The notes: generated by a model not told the origin, from the letters alone. Shown: positions 1 through 10,013, numbered from the stretch's first letter. The stretch is DNA of 11,898 bases from a bacterium (GCA_020629735.1 JAHDCT010000012.1:2353-14250), one strand, 5' to 3'. Program-made: numbers and translations.

Positions 1-2
1 TA

Positions 3-3000
3 AGAACAATACCATGACCAAATGAATGAAATGAAAGAAGTGTATGAGTAACAGTGTGATGAGAGTCATCAACATATAAGGTAGAAACGGTAGCGAAGTG
101 AGTGGAGTCACCGGATCCGTTTACATTATGAAAGAAGACGGCAAGAGCGTGAACAACGACGCCAATAGAGTCAAATAGTGAGCCAGTGACCTGATTGAAA
201 TGACCAACTCCAGTGACAATAAGTGCCTGAGAAGTATCTATATGAGGATGAGCATGGATAGCTGTGTGAGCAGCTTGATATCCACCAAATATCACAAATT
301 GACAAGAGATAAGAGTAAGACGTGTACCTTCTCCAACGGAGTGAGAAACAGTTAAGGTGAAAGCAACCATTGGGTCTTTGAGTAGCACATATGAATTAGA
401 AACAATTGCACTCGAAAAACCAAACCCATTCCCAATAACAAAGAAAACAGCTGATGAGGGAACAGCTGCTACACCAGTTCCATCGGATCCAGTGCCAATT
501 ACATGACTTACTTGACCAAACACAGTAACCCTAACAAGTTGAGAAATTAATATTGGGTGAGCATGACGGGTTGGAGCGCCATGACCACATGCTATTCCAG
601 GAAACGTAGATATTCAAGTAAGACAAAATCCATGACCAAACACGTGAGATAGAAGAGTTATGTCAGTAACAATTTGAGGAGAAACACATTCTTATGAGGT
701 AGAGACCGTTGCAAGACCAGAAGTTACCATTAAATGACCGACTCAAGTAAACTGAAGTGAAGACTTTCAAGTTACATGAGGAAATGGTCGTAACCTAATG
801 ATATACGAAACAGCTGTTTGAGCACCATGCCCAAATCCAGCAGCATTACCAGCGCCGCCTACAATTTGAACAGCACTAGGTGCATGACCGTGAAATAATC
901 AAACAGTAAATTTAACACCTGGGACAGTGTGACCACGCAGAATTTATGTAATAGATCAAGCTTGATGAACTGCTAGATTTATTGATGTAATAGTAATGTG
1001 ATGAGCATTCATTGCATGACATCCACAAGAAACGTGAGCAAGAAGGTGACAAGGTCAAGTAAATGGATTGCCAACGGGACAACAAGTGAGGTGATACTTA
1101 GAAGATTCAGGATGAAATAGAGTAAATAATACTTTAGTAAACTGATGAGCAATCGTTTGATGAACTTGGACATACCTTACTCCGAATGGAGTAGTCTTGG
1201 ACCCATGATCATATACCATGGTAGTTGAGGTATGAAATAGTGCAACTCCATACAAAATTGAATGAGGTCTAGAAATTGCCAACCAATTAACAACCATAAA
1301 TAAACCAGCAGATGATCCAGTAACGGTAAATAAAATGCCGATTTCTTGAACATGACCAAAGAAAACGAATATGTTGTTAACAATACAGCATCAAAATGCT
1401 GCATGAGCATGGATTCCAGTAAGAAATACAACTAGAATGACAAATGAGCATGGGAGTCGAGATTATAATTTCTTATGACCAGATAGAGGGGAGTATAGAG
1501 TGATGGCTCAAGCACAAACAGCCGCTGCACCTCCGGTAAATATTTGAAACCAGGCTCAAATCGAATTTAATTACCAACCAGCAGAATATACTCTACCAGA
1601 CATAACCTTTGATGATGTAAATTCATTAAATGTTAACCAAGTAGTGCCAGTGCCAAAGACAATTGTGATTCCAACAGATGGGAATCCACAACAAATACCA
1701 TTGACGGCAAGTCCTGGAGTATTTGTATCGGTAAATGGTGCATTACCACCAATTGCTCCTCCAGCATGAATGATGGTAAATCCAGGTGACACCATTCAGA
1801 TGACTGTAACCGCTCCGGCTCAGTTAGGACAAACACAAACAGCTACAGTGACTATTTGAAATAAAGAATATGAAGTGAACGTCTCAACAAGGCCAGAATT
1901 CGCGCCAGTAATAGACCAAAATAAGCGTAGTCAAACGGTTTGAAAAAATAAAGCATATATTTCTTGAACTTGTCCGAATCAAACACAGACAATCAAAGTG
2001 ATGAGGAAAAAGAAAGGTACTAACGATTTTACGGAAGTAGTAACTGAGGTAAATGTAGCGGACCTTACCCGAAGACAAAGATTGCCATTTACGTGAAATA
2101 ACTTCCGTGGAAGAGATGGACAAGCAAACAACCGTTTTAATATCAATCTAGACGGATTATTAGATGAGGGTACGAACGAATACAAAATTATTGCAACTAA
2201 GTTCGATAAATCTTGAAACATAGTAGAATGAGAAGCCTCTTATGCTCGTATAAACTACGAAGCGCAAGATCAAATAATGGTCCCAGTACCAAATCCGCCT
2301 TCTGCAGCTGACCTGAAAAAAGATCCATTGCCACTTTCGTGATTAGCTGGACCTAACCAAATTGTAAGGATTACGAATTGGAGAGGAAAACTCATAGCAT
2401 CAGTGAAAGCTGATAAAAATGGTAATTGGGAAGCAAAGATTTGATCAGCCCAACTTGGAAGAGGAAGAACAACGCTGTATTTCGCATGACGTACCGAAGA
2501 TAACAAACGTTCGAGTGGTGGATGATTTTATAGAAATTCTCTTTCTATTAAATATAGACCAAATGAAGCAGGAAGAGCTAGGTTTACAGAACCACGCCAA
2601 AATGGTCTTGTCCCACGAACAAAGTGAGCAGATAATTTTGTAATGATGAAATGAACAGCAAGTAAAAATAGTATGGTAGAAGTCTATAGAAAAGTTGGAT
2701 GATTCCGTGTACAGAAACAAGTAATCTCAGTAGGAGCTGATGGTAAGCGAGAAGTAGATGTAGGAGGTCTAAAGCGCGGAAAATATACCCGATACGTAAG
2801 AGAAATTAACGAAGAATCAGAACACAAAGGAAAAGAAATGAAACGTACGTTTAAGGTAATGAAAGCAAGTAAGATCATTGCTGCAGAAAAAGCAGGATCG
2901 CAAAAGAATGCAAAAAATGAAAGAGGATTTGGAGAAAAAGTTTGGGATTTTATTAGCGGGAAGAGATTTGATAAAGATGGGAAGGAGAAGAAAGAGAGCG

Positions 3001-3152
3001 AGTGGAGTAAAATAGGGAAGCGATTTTGATGAGCACGACGTGGTGATCATATTAAATGAAGTAAATCTAAGTGAAAGATGTTCCCAATGGACATGATTAG
3101 TGATACAGCTAAAATACTTGATTTAGAAAACCCATGGAAAAAGAGTGCTTAA
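3..3152 (+). CDS. Large Ig-like-repeat surface protein, code 25 (5' partial)
   Basis: The frame is open from the window edge to TAA at 3150-3152, giving 1049 visible residues if TGA is read as Gly; the start lies upstream. About 73 TGA and 52 GGN codons encode Gly, with only 8 TGG. Visible residues 1-36 end one Ig-like repeat, and residues 37-139 and 140-238 are two full repeats of about 100 residues. They share a PxPF...KKTA start, a core such as GEVSIGGGAW / GEINIGGAG, a ...IRVR / IQVR strand and a SxTYxxET / SHSYEVET end. Further beta-rich segments follow, including a bacterial Ig-like segment near 764-830 (LSGLAGPNQIVRITN...DKNGNWEAKI) and another near 866-935. Residues about 936-1049 form a strongly basic Lys/Arg/Gly tail with no membrane anchor. 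Ig-repeat proteins of this type are usually extracellular adhesins or surface-layer proteins; that role is inferred. The signal peptide, if any, is outside the window. Confidence 0.9.
111..716 (+). repeat. Two full tandem Ig-like repeat units within gene 1
   Basis: Unit A (111-419, 103 codons) and unit B (420-716, 99 codons) are clearly related at protein level. Both begin PDPF/PNPF and continue with ITGL.GP..VT, a GE(V/I).IGG core, an (I/V)-x-V-R strand and a closing YE(L/V)ET(I/V)A. The end of a preceding unit (TYKVETVAKG) lies before 111, so the array continues upstream. The DNA has diverged much more than the protein pattern, so this is an old duplication under structural constraint. The pattern resembles the roughly 100-residue Ig-fold repeats of many bacterial surface proteins. 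Confidence 0.75.
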
Positions 3153-3170
3153 ATTGGCACTCTTTTTTTT
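3139..3170 (+). terminator. Intrinsic terminator overlapping the gene 1 stop codon
   Basis: A 10-bp perfect stem, AAAAGAGTGC (3139-3148) with GCACTCTTTT (3157-3166), encloses an 8-base loop and runs into eight T (3163-3170). The left arm lies in the last codons of gene 1 and the loop contains its TAA stop (3150-3152). It separates gene 1 transcription from gene 2. Confidence 0.88.
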
Positions 3171-3173
3171 ATG

Positions 3174-3255
3174 TGTCAAGTGTAATTCTATCACGTAGCT
3201 TCACAAATTGTGCTTGTGAGAAGATTCATCTATACTCAATATAGAGTATTTTACG
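3174..3255 (+). promoter_or_regulatory. Candidate promoter and shared leader elements of gene 2
   Basis: A sigma70-like pair is visible: TTGTGC (3208-3213), a 17-base spacer and TATACT (3231-3236). Upstream, TGTCAAGT (3174-3181) lies 57 bases before TATACT. Downstream, GAGTATTTTACGT begins at 3245. The last element forms an inverted repeat with the -10 region, ATACTC (3232-3237) and GAGTAT (3245-3250). The same ordered elements occur before the gene at 10106, which supports a real regulatory region. No Shine-Dalgarno sequence is evident before the ATG at 3268. Confidence 0.55.
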
Positions 3256-3267
3256 TAATAGAGTACT

Positions 3268-6200
3268 ATGCCTGAAAAGTTAGATTTAAAGATTGAATCA
3301 GGAGATTTAGCTGGGAAAACAGTAGACGCAACCAAGTGATTTGCTGATATGGACTCAGAGATTAGAGCTGAACTTTTAAAAAGTTCGGCAGCTTTGAAGT
3401 CGCTGTTAGATTCAGTATGAACAGCCTGATGAATAACAAAGCAAAAATATATGACTGAGGTTGAAAAACTAGTTAATAGATTTTTTGTTGATGCGAGTGC
3501 TGAAATGGCTGATCATGATGACAAAGCAACAATATATTTCGAATCAATTTCTACTCCATGAACTGTGTATGCTGTTAAAACCGATTTGGTAGAGACAGAT
3601 CCAAAATCTGCGATGAAGTTCTTTCATCAAGTAATTGATATTGTAAATGATGTTCTTGCAGTTGATGTTGATAAAGCAACAGAAATTAAAGCACACTTAG
3701 ATGCAACTGGGCACATCATGCATGAGCTTGCTCATGAGATTGAAAAATGAATAAAAGAAGTGGAAGGAATAAGAGATGATTACAATAAAGTTCTAGATAA
3801 CATTAGAACTAGCGGGAATTTGAAACCAAATTCTAATAATAACGACTTAGATTGATTCAGAACAGATATAAAAAGTGCAAGAACTGATATGTTGAATCAG
3901 TTAGGAAGCAGAGTGACTTTCTCAGAAGAAATAAGTCGTACACCAACTACTTCAGGTCCGTTTCCAATTACTCCCACGGCTCCAATGACGCCTGCAACTC
4001 CTAGTGTTACCGTAAGGAGATGAGCAGCATCTGCAGCAACGTGAAGAACAACAGTAACTGAAACGACCGTAGAGGCAAAACCAGATCCTGGATCTACTCC
4101 TCCATCATATAGTAGAGTAACAACAGTAGTGGTAAGAGAGGAAATTACCCAAGCAAAAGATTTACCATTACCTTTTGCTGGTTCTAACCTAGAAATTCAT
4201 CTTGATGGGCATGCAAGTCCATTAACAAAACAAGATGTGAGAGAGCTCATGTTAAGAGCTGACCTTATGTATAAAGAAATGGATGCAAGAAAAGAGTTGA
4301 ATGGTATGTATGGAGAATCAACACCTATTCCTTCAGCACTACCAACTAAAGCAAATTCATACCTACAAATAGTTGCATATAGAGATAAGTTACTTAATGA
4401 TCCAAATAGTAAAAAGAAGAGTTGAGAGTTTAAGAGTAAAATCATTAAAGAACTAAAAAAATTAGTTCCATTGTTGCAAGAAAAAGAAAAGGAAATCGAT
4501 GATAAGATTTTTGAAATTTCGGGATTTGAACCAGGTAAGATAGATATGAATACGGTTCGTACACGTGGTATGAACACACAATGGCAGCAATTTATTTGAA
4601 CACATGGATTCTCAGCACCGACGACTCCTTCAGTTCCAAATTCTAATCCCACAACCACATCGACAACACCTACAATTAGTTGATTTCCTCAATTAAACAA
4701 TGCATATCCTAATACATCAAGTGGATTTCCAAATACAGTATCAACAGCGTTTAATTCATGAACATGAATTAACTTGTCCCACTTCAATAATTCATCCATT
4801 CCAATTAAGCAAAGAAGGATGGATCACAAGTATCTAACTCAATATGCTCAGCTTCATAATCAACATATGTCTTCTGTGATGACGCAGAGTGAGGCAGACT
4901 TTTATACCCAGTTGGCTAAGATTGATGGGCAACATTACAACAGAGCTAGTTGAACTCGCTGAGATTGGAGAAGGATGGCTAAAGCAATAAAAAAAATGGA
5001 TAAACAAGCATGAAAAAAATTAAATTACCTAAGAAAAGCTTTTCCTCATATGATTTCATTTGCATTTGCGCAAACGGCTTTAGTTGAGTGAGCAGGATTT
5101 TGGGATGCACTTCGTCAATCAGTTCCAGGTCATCATCATAGTCATGGTATGGTGCAGCCATATAATAGAATTGACTTTTGGAATAGTGACCCAAGTCTAG
5201 TGCAAATGGCAGAAGCACTCTATGGACCAAATTGGCAAACGGTAATAGGATGAACATTATATGGTCATAGCTGAGCGACAGCTCCAGCATATGCTCAATA
5301 CCTTCCATCTGCTTTACTAGCACCACCATCAACACCATCAACAGTAGTTTGAGGTCTTACGGAGAATGATTTATGAGATGTAAACGGATTAAATCTAAGA
5401 CGTTGAGCAGATGGAGAACGGATGTTGCAAGGTTGAATAGAAGGGAAAGAAGAAGAAGTACTTGCTATGTATATGAAAGCGTATGAAAATGAGGAAGCGG
5501 TTGCATGAATTACGTTTTCAAAGATTAATGCAACATTCAAGCACGCGTGATATCTACTTATGAAAAGTGCTATGAAGCCTTGAGGTTCATCACTTAACAT
5601 AGTAGAGTCGTTAAAAGCAAAGAACGTGCCAGAAGATAAAGCGCAAATGATAGCACACCGTATGATGGTAGATGCAATATGATACGACAAAAGTATTGTA
5701 GCTCATGTGAGAACAGAATATGAGGTTCTTCTGTGAAACTACCTGACTGATTATGCAAAAAAAATGTGAATTAAAAGAACAAACCTCACTCCAGGTGAAA
5801 GAGAAGCATTAATTAATCAATTGATTGACGAAGGTGATACACAAATTTATGAGCTGTTTTCTAAAGCTTCAAATATCTGATTGAGAAAAGCATATGGTTT
5901 AAATGCTACATCAACCGATAATATTAAGAACATGCTTTCATCTATTTATGAAAGCTGATATGGTTGGTTAGATATGACGACGAAACCAACTACACAAGTG
6001 AGCAGTAATGTATGAGTATGAATGGCATACGCTATTGAAGAGGTCATTTGAGAAAACCCATTGAAGAAAAGATGATTTGTCGAAAGATTTAACTCTCCTG
6101 AAAAAATCGTTGATGAAATCCAAGCTGGGGGACTATTTGGGGTAGCGTGAGCATGAGTGAAAAGCTTAGCAATTCAAGCGTGAATGCCACCTGAATATGC

Positions 6201-7896
6201 TGAGAAGATTTCTACATGAATAAGAAAATTCTGACCTCTTGCAGCAGGTATATACCTTTGATATCAATGAGTGAAATTCGTCTTTGGTCATGGTCAATGA
6301 TTCGGAAAGTGATTACGAAGAGCGTGAATGGTATGAGTATGACTAGCTATGTTCTGAGCGGATGCAAAGATGTTGCTTGCATGAGGAGATGGATGACTAC
6401 TAACAGGTTGGCTAAATAATTTCCTAGGACCTGGTCAAGACAAGATTAGAGAAGGAGCTCTCTGAGATCTAGATATGTTTGATCTAATATTCGGAGATGA
6501 AAAAGTATCAGATTTATGATCAATGATTACACTTACCGCGTGATGAAAGTTTGCTATTAAGCCAGAATATGCAAGTAGAATGGCTCAAATGTTGTGATTA
6601 GATGGAACACAAAAGGAGCTTCTAGATTGAGTAATGGCTTCTCCGTGATCAGGGTTAAATACCATGATTCATAATGTTATGCTAACTCTCGGAGTGAAAA
6701 ATGCAGCAGATTTTAACACATTTATTGCAACTAATTGATCTAAGAAAATAAGGGAAGTAATTGAGAACGTGAGTGTAAGTGCAACAATAGTGAAGAAAAT
6801 TATCGACAATCTCGGTATTACTGATACAACTATGAAAGATAACTTGAGAGCTGAAATTCAAGCGATGTGACCTCAAGAAAAGTTAGCCGCAGTAAAGAGG
6901 ATGCAGGAGATGGTAACATTTACAGACCACTTTGATCGTGCTTCATATGTGTGGAGAGATCACATGCTGCTTTACAGAAAGAATACTGTAGCTAAACTAA
7001 TCGCTACATGAGTAGTGCCTGCTGACTTTGATAAACATTTGAGTGTGTGATTTACAAGTATGGCTGCAGCCCCAAATCCAGTATCAATTCTCAAAAAAGA
7101 TTTCATTATTTGAGCAAAATGAACTGGTTGAGTAATGTGATCTTGAAATTCGAGTGCAGATAGAATTGCGTTTGAAAATGAAATGCTAAAAGTGTTCACC
7201 GATGCTGCCTCTGCAACGCCAGTACCAATTGCTGATATGAAAAGGCTCTTGCTAGATGATACTGCGGTAGTAAATATTCAATCTCTAGCACTTACCTCAG
7301 CAGCTACATCCGACGATAAAGTAATGTTAGACACGACATTAACCGGTAGTCCGGCATCTATGAAAGATAAAGACTTCTTGTTGAATATAGACACAGCAAG
7401 TAGACCATCATATTCATATTCTAGCGAAATGATGTTTAGATGTGATAAATGAGAAGGTTTTATTGGAATTCAATCAGCTGCCTGAGCAACTCCACCTAGT
7501 GAGTACTTCTATATGAAAGTACCAACAGGAAAATCTGGTGAATTTAAAGAGTTTAAGATCAGTCAAATTGATTATGGGACATGATGAGTATGATGATATA
7601 CGTGAGTCCAACCATTTCACATCTGATCAGCGTGATTCCACTTCTCAGGTGCGCCATGATCACACACGAGAGAAACAGATTTTAGGTTCTCATCTTGGGA
7701 TCCTACGCCACCTGGGGCATATAAATCAAGTCCGTGGTTTACTCATGAACTTCTGAATGTAATGTATGAAAACATTCAAAATGGGAACTCAACGTTCCCA
7801 GTAGGGAATTGAGTTGATACCTGAGTGGCAGGTACGGCAACGACGCCTGGTGCAGCAAATATTAGATGATACAAGGTTATTATGACGCCATTATAA
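3268..7896 (+). CDS. Giant 1542-residue protein of unknown function, code 25
   Basis: With TGA read as Gly, one frame runs from ATG 3268 to TAA 7894-7896. An in-frame TAG at 3259-3261 makes this ATG the first possible one. About 80 TGA and 65 GGN codons encode Gly, with 10 TGG. There is no N-terminal signal peptide. Residues 1-220 are mostly helical and charged and include HELAH at 152-156. Pro/Thr-rich linkers lie near 224-290 and 448-497. A His cluster, HHHSH, is at 622-626. Residues about 700-980 look helical. One membrane hairpin is likely at about 990-1034: PLAAGIYLGYQGVKFVFGHG, a short basic turn (GKGLRR), then AGMVGVGLAMFG. The last part, from about 1420, is Gly/aromatic-rich and probably beta-structured. 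I recognise no family. It stands alone between two terminators. The architecture (helical domains, disordered linkers, one membrane hairpin) resembles the gene at 10106 and may suit a structural or surface-complex protein. Confidence 0.9.
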
Positions 7897-7920
7897 TGGC
7901 TGTAAATAATTGATAGAATT

Positions 7921-7944
7921 AAACCGCTTGAAGGCGGTTTTTTT
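7921..7944 (+). terminator. Intrinsic terminator after gene 2
   Basis: A 7-bp stem, AAACCGC (7921-7927) with GCGGTTT (7934-7940), has the 6-base loop TTGAAG and a run of seven T at 7938-7944. It lies 24 bases after the stop codon of gene 2 and isolates it from the block at 8080-9906. Confidence 0.88.
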
Positions 7945-7967
7945 ATGTTAAAAATGAGAAATATGTA

Positions 7968-7995
7968 TTGACAAATTTTAAAAAATAAGTAAATT
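7968..7995 (+). promoter_or_regulatory. Candidate sigma70 promoter of the membrane-protein pair
   Basis: TTGACA (7968-7973) is a perfect -35 hexamer. After a 16-base spacer comes TAAATT (7990-7995), a 4/6 match to TATAAT. It lies downstream of the gene 2 terminator and about 85 bases before the ATG at 8080. Unlike the promoters of genes 2 and 5 it lacks the TGTCAAGT and TATACT elements. Confidence 0.5.
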
Positions 7996-8006
7996 CAAAT
8001 TTCAGG

Positions 8007-8032
8007 TAATACTCTCAAAAGTGAGCGTATTA
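8007..8032 (+). promoter_or_regulatory. 26-bp imperfect inverted repeat, possible operator or leader hairpin
   Basis: Arms TAATAC-T-CTCA (8007-8017) and TGAG-C-GTATTA (8022-8032) pair over ten positions with one mismatch around the 4-base centre AAAG. It begins 12 bases after the proposed -10 box, so it lies at or just after the expected transcription start. That fits either a repressor operator or a 5' leader hairpin. No T-tract follows, so it is not a terminator. Confidence 0.55.
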
Positions 8033-8079
8033 TGTACATTAAAATCATTTTCTAATAAATACATAATTTAATCTTTTTT

Positions 8080-9090
8080 ATGAATGCAATACAACAGCTA
8101 TTCGAAAAAATCGATAAGGAAGGGAAAGTAGCCATTCCCCAAAAGTACTATCGATTAAACCCATCACTTCGGTATTTGGGTCTATTCTTTTGCCTGGCTT
8201 TAATAGGAATACTCCTTGTGACAGGCATACAATCCGTTTTGGGTATTTATATTGCCAACGGAAATTTAACTCCTGCTTTCATGCTTGGAAGCGCAATTCT
8301 TTTAGCCATAGGAGGGGCTATAATAAAAGGATGGAGGATATGGAAAGGTTTAGCCGTGTCAGGTGCATTTTTAATGGTATTAGGAGTAGGTGAAATTGTT
8401 GTCAATGGTTTTGAATTCTTCTATGCAAGATACAAAATGGACGAAAGCTTATTGCATGCAGATGCAACGAAAATCTACAATGAAAATGATGCCTACAATG
8501 TAAACTTGAATTCTGAATTTTCCAATATCGTTTCTCAGTACAATACTGCTAAAACATCATCCGAGAGCTACCTTACTGCACTCGCAAGTGATAGTTCTGT
8601 TAACAAAATCATTTTGGCAAGTATTTCTCTACCTACAATAGAGGATGAAAGCATTTTGGAAGACAATTCAATCTTGGTATTGGACAATATCCCAACCATG
8701 AGAGCAGGTATAGTGGCAAGTGCAGATGTATATGATGCGAATTATGCGCTTGCCAAAAGTGCATTAGAGAAAGTTCAAAAAAACTTTTCGTCCTTAAAGA
8801 TTAGCATGGCAACATTGGCTGTAACTCCTAAGTACGAAGATGTTTTGGGCGCTTTAAAATCAAATGTCCGAGTAATCGAAGAATTAGCTTTGGAGCCACA
8901 GAAAACTGCCATCAGGTCATTTACACCAAGTTTCGGAGACAGCTTGGTTGCAACACTTCCGTTCTCCGCATTAATTATTTTCCTTCTCGTTATGATTTAC
9001 TTCTTCTCAGGTCAGGCTAAAGGTTTGGAAGCAGACTTTTTAGAATGGGCGAAGAAAGAAGGATATGAGTTGGAAACCACAACCACTTAA
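8080..9090 (+). CDS. Four-helix membrane protein with large central domain, TGA-free
   Basis: This 336-residue protein runs from ATG 8080 to TAA 9088-9090. It has 21 glycines, none encoded by TGA, and 3 Trp (TGG), in contrast to genes 1, 2 and 5. Hydrophobic segments lie near residues 32-56, 65-83, 88-110 and 288-309. Residues 115-285 form a soluble, mainly helical domain rich in Ser, Ala, Asp and Glu, probably on one face of the membrane; the C-terminus is short and charged (EADFLEWAKKEGYELE). No catalytic motif or known family is recognised. The leader is AT-rich without a Shine-Dalgarno sequence. It is probably co-transcribed with the next gene, which starts 12 bases after its stop, so the two products may form a complex. 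The absence of TGA points to origin in, or adaptation to, a standard-code genome; its TAA stop also works in code 25. Confidence 0.9.
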   Translation: MNAIQQLFEKIDKEGKVAIPQKYYRLNPSLRYLGLFFCLALIGILLVTGIQSVLGIYIANGNLTPAFMLGSAILLAIGGAIIKGWRIWKGLAVSGAFLMVLGVGEIVVNGFEFFYARYKMDESLLHADATKIYNENDAYNVNLNSEFSNIVSQYNTAKTSSESYLTALASDSSVNKIILASISLPTIEDESILEDNSILVLDNIPTMRAGIVASADVYDANYALAKSALEKVQKNFSSLKISMATLAVTPKYEDVLGALKSNVRVIEELALEPQKTAIRSFTPSFGDSLVATLPFSALIIFLLVMIYFFSGQAKGLEADFLEWAKKEGYELETTTT

Positions 9091-9102
9091 AAAAAATAAA
9101 AG

Positions 9103-9906
9103 ATGAACTCAGCAAGAAAAATTTTAATCTTAGGCGTTTTAGCAGTTGCAGCCATCCTTGGAGTACTTCGTTTCTTTCCAGGAAGCTACACCGCAATTGC
9201 TATCACTTTAGTTGCTTTACTTTTTGTAGGAGTTCTTCTTTTCTGGAATGACCTACTAAGACCATCAGGAGCAACCACTACCGCACCGCCACCAGCTGGA
9301 GGTGGAAGCCTATCTGCCTGGGTATCAGGTCTTTCAGATACCTTCAAAATAGTATTGCTTGCTGCAGTAATATTATTTGGTCTTATTATTATTGGGTATA
9401 TTGTTATTACTCTTGGAGTAAATCTCTTTGGAGGAGTGACTTTACCTGCATTCTCGCTCAGCGGGAACCTTGCAGCAACTATATTAGCCATTTTATTAAC
9501 TATCGCTGTTTATTTCTTAACCGACGCTTGGTTAGGAAGAGGAACAGCATGGTTAGTGATTTGGGGAGTGTGGTGTTATAACCTATTCCCAGCGTTCACA
9601 CTATTCGTTGTGTGTTTAACAATAACCTTATTTGTAATCTGGTTTCTTGTTGAGCAACATGCGAATGGAGTAGGCTGGGCATTAGGGTTCCTTCTTATCC
9701 TAATAATCTGGATTGGGTCAGGGATGATTAAAATATCATCAGCCCCAACTCCGATATCGGGACCCGGAGCAACCACTCCCACTCCTATTACAATTACCGT
9801 TCCTCCGGCCGGTGGAGGAACAAAACCAACTATCGGTTCAGGTCCTACTATAGGTGGCCCAACCAAAACAATTGTCCACCCACCGGCAACGGGTGGAGGA
9901 AGATAG
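9103..9906 (+). CDS. Small polytopic membrane protein with PPAGGG motifs, TGA-free
   Basis: This 267-residue protein runs from ATG 9103 to TAG 9904-9906, 12 AT-rich bases after the previous gene. About seven hydrophobic segments are visible, near residues 6-24, 29-48, 82-108, 121-140, 147-160, 162-183 and 190-208. A hydrophilic linker (about 52-72) and the C-terminal tail (about 212-267) are rich in Pro, Thr and Gly and carry three related motifs: PPPAGGG (62-68), PPAGGG (234-239) and PPATGGG (260-266). None of 35 glycines uses TGA, and nine Trp use TGG. The flexible tail may be a binding or spacer segment. The topology recalls small inner-membrane subunits of secretion or conjugation systems, but no family is recognised and that link is not claimed. 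Confidence 0.88.
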   Translation: MNSARKILILGVLAVAAILGVLRFFPGSYTAIAITLVALLFVGVLLFWNDLLRPSGATTTAPPPAGGGSLSAWVSGLSDTFKIVLLAAVILFGLIIIGYIVITLGVNLFGGVTLPAFSLSGNLAATILAILLTIAVYFLTDAWLGRGTAWLVIWGVWCYNLFPAFTLFVVCLTITLFVIWFLVEQHANGVGWALGFLLILIIWIGSGMIKISSAPTPISGPGATTPTPITITVPPAGGGTKPTIGSGPTIGGPTKTIVHPPATGGGR

Positions 9907-9934
9907 GAGATAATTTTCTCTGTAATATCTTCAC

Positions 9935-9960
9935 CTTTCTCTTTGAACACAAAGAGAAAG
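9935..9960. other. Perfect 11-bp hairpin after the membrane-protein pair
   Basis: CTTTCTCTTTG (9935-9945) and CAAAGAGAAAG (9950-9960) pair perfectly across the loop AACA. No T-tract follows on the + strand, so it is not a complete terminator alone. It stands three bases before the terminator hairpin at 9963 and may stabilise the 3' end of the mRNA. Confidence 0.75.
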
Positions 9961-9962
9961 TC

Positions 9963-10000
9963 AAAGCTGCTTAGACTTAATAGTTTAAGCAGCTTTTTTT
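9963..10000 (+). terminator. Strong intrinsic terminator of the membrane-protein pair
   Basis: An 11-bp perfect stem, AAAGCTGCTTA (9963-9973) with TAAGCAGCTTT (9986-9996), extends inward by a G-T pair and ACT/AGT to a 4-base loop, about 15 bp in total. A seven-T run lies at 9994-10000. It separates the TGA-free pair from the code-25 gene at 10106. Confidence 0.92.
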
Positions 10001-10013
10001 GTTCTTCTTTCTT

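Larger units (their letters stand above)
8080..9906 (+). other. TGA-free two-gene block inside code-25 surroundings
   Basis: The two genes contain 56 glycines and no in-frame TGA. At the 55-58 percent TGA share of Gly codons in genes 1 and 2, about 30 would be expected. Both genes stop with TAA or TAG, so they can be translated under either code. The block has its own candidate promoter and terminator. Recent acquisition from a standard-code bacterium is the simplest reading. A contig misjoin, or selection against TGA in these genes, remains possible. Confidence 0.75.

Noticed and set aside
3174..3179. TGTCAA as a minus-strand -35 box (complement TTGACA)
   Set aside because: A matching -10 would fall inside the terminator of gene 1 and no minus-strand gene follows; equal spacing to TATACT in two loci favours a + strand element.
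4197..5690. Three minus-strand frames of 120-153 codons
   Set aside because: They are antisense to the continuous code-25 gene at 3268-7896 and show no leader or domain of their own.
3..7896. Pseudogenes or frameshifted remnants broken by many stop codons
   Set aside because: Only TGA interrupts; TAA and TAG are absent over more than 2500 codons and the reading frame never shifts, which decay would not produce.
9186..9491. 101-codon open frame on the minus strand
   Set aside because: It lies wholly inside the clearly coding membrane protein at 9103-9906 and is a complementary-strand shadow.
8080..9906. Insertion sequence, integron cassette or phage module
   Set aside because: No transposase, integrase, terminal inverted repeats, attachment site or phage hallmark protein is visible in or beside the pair.
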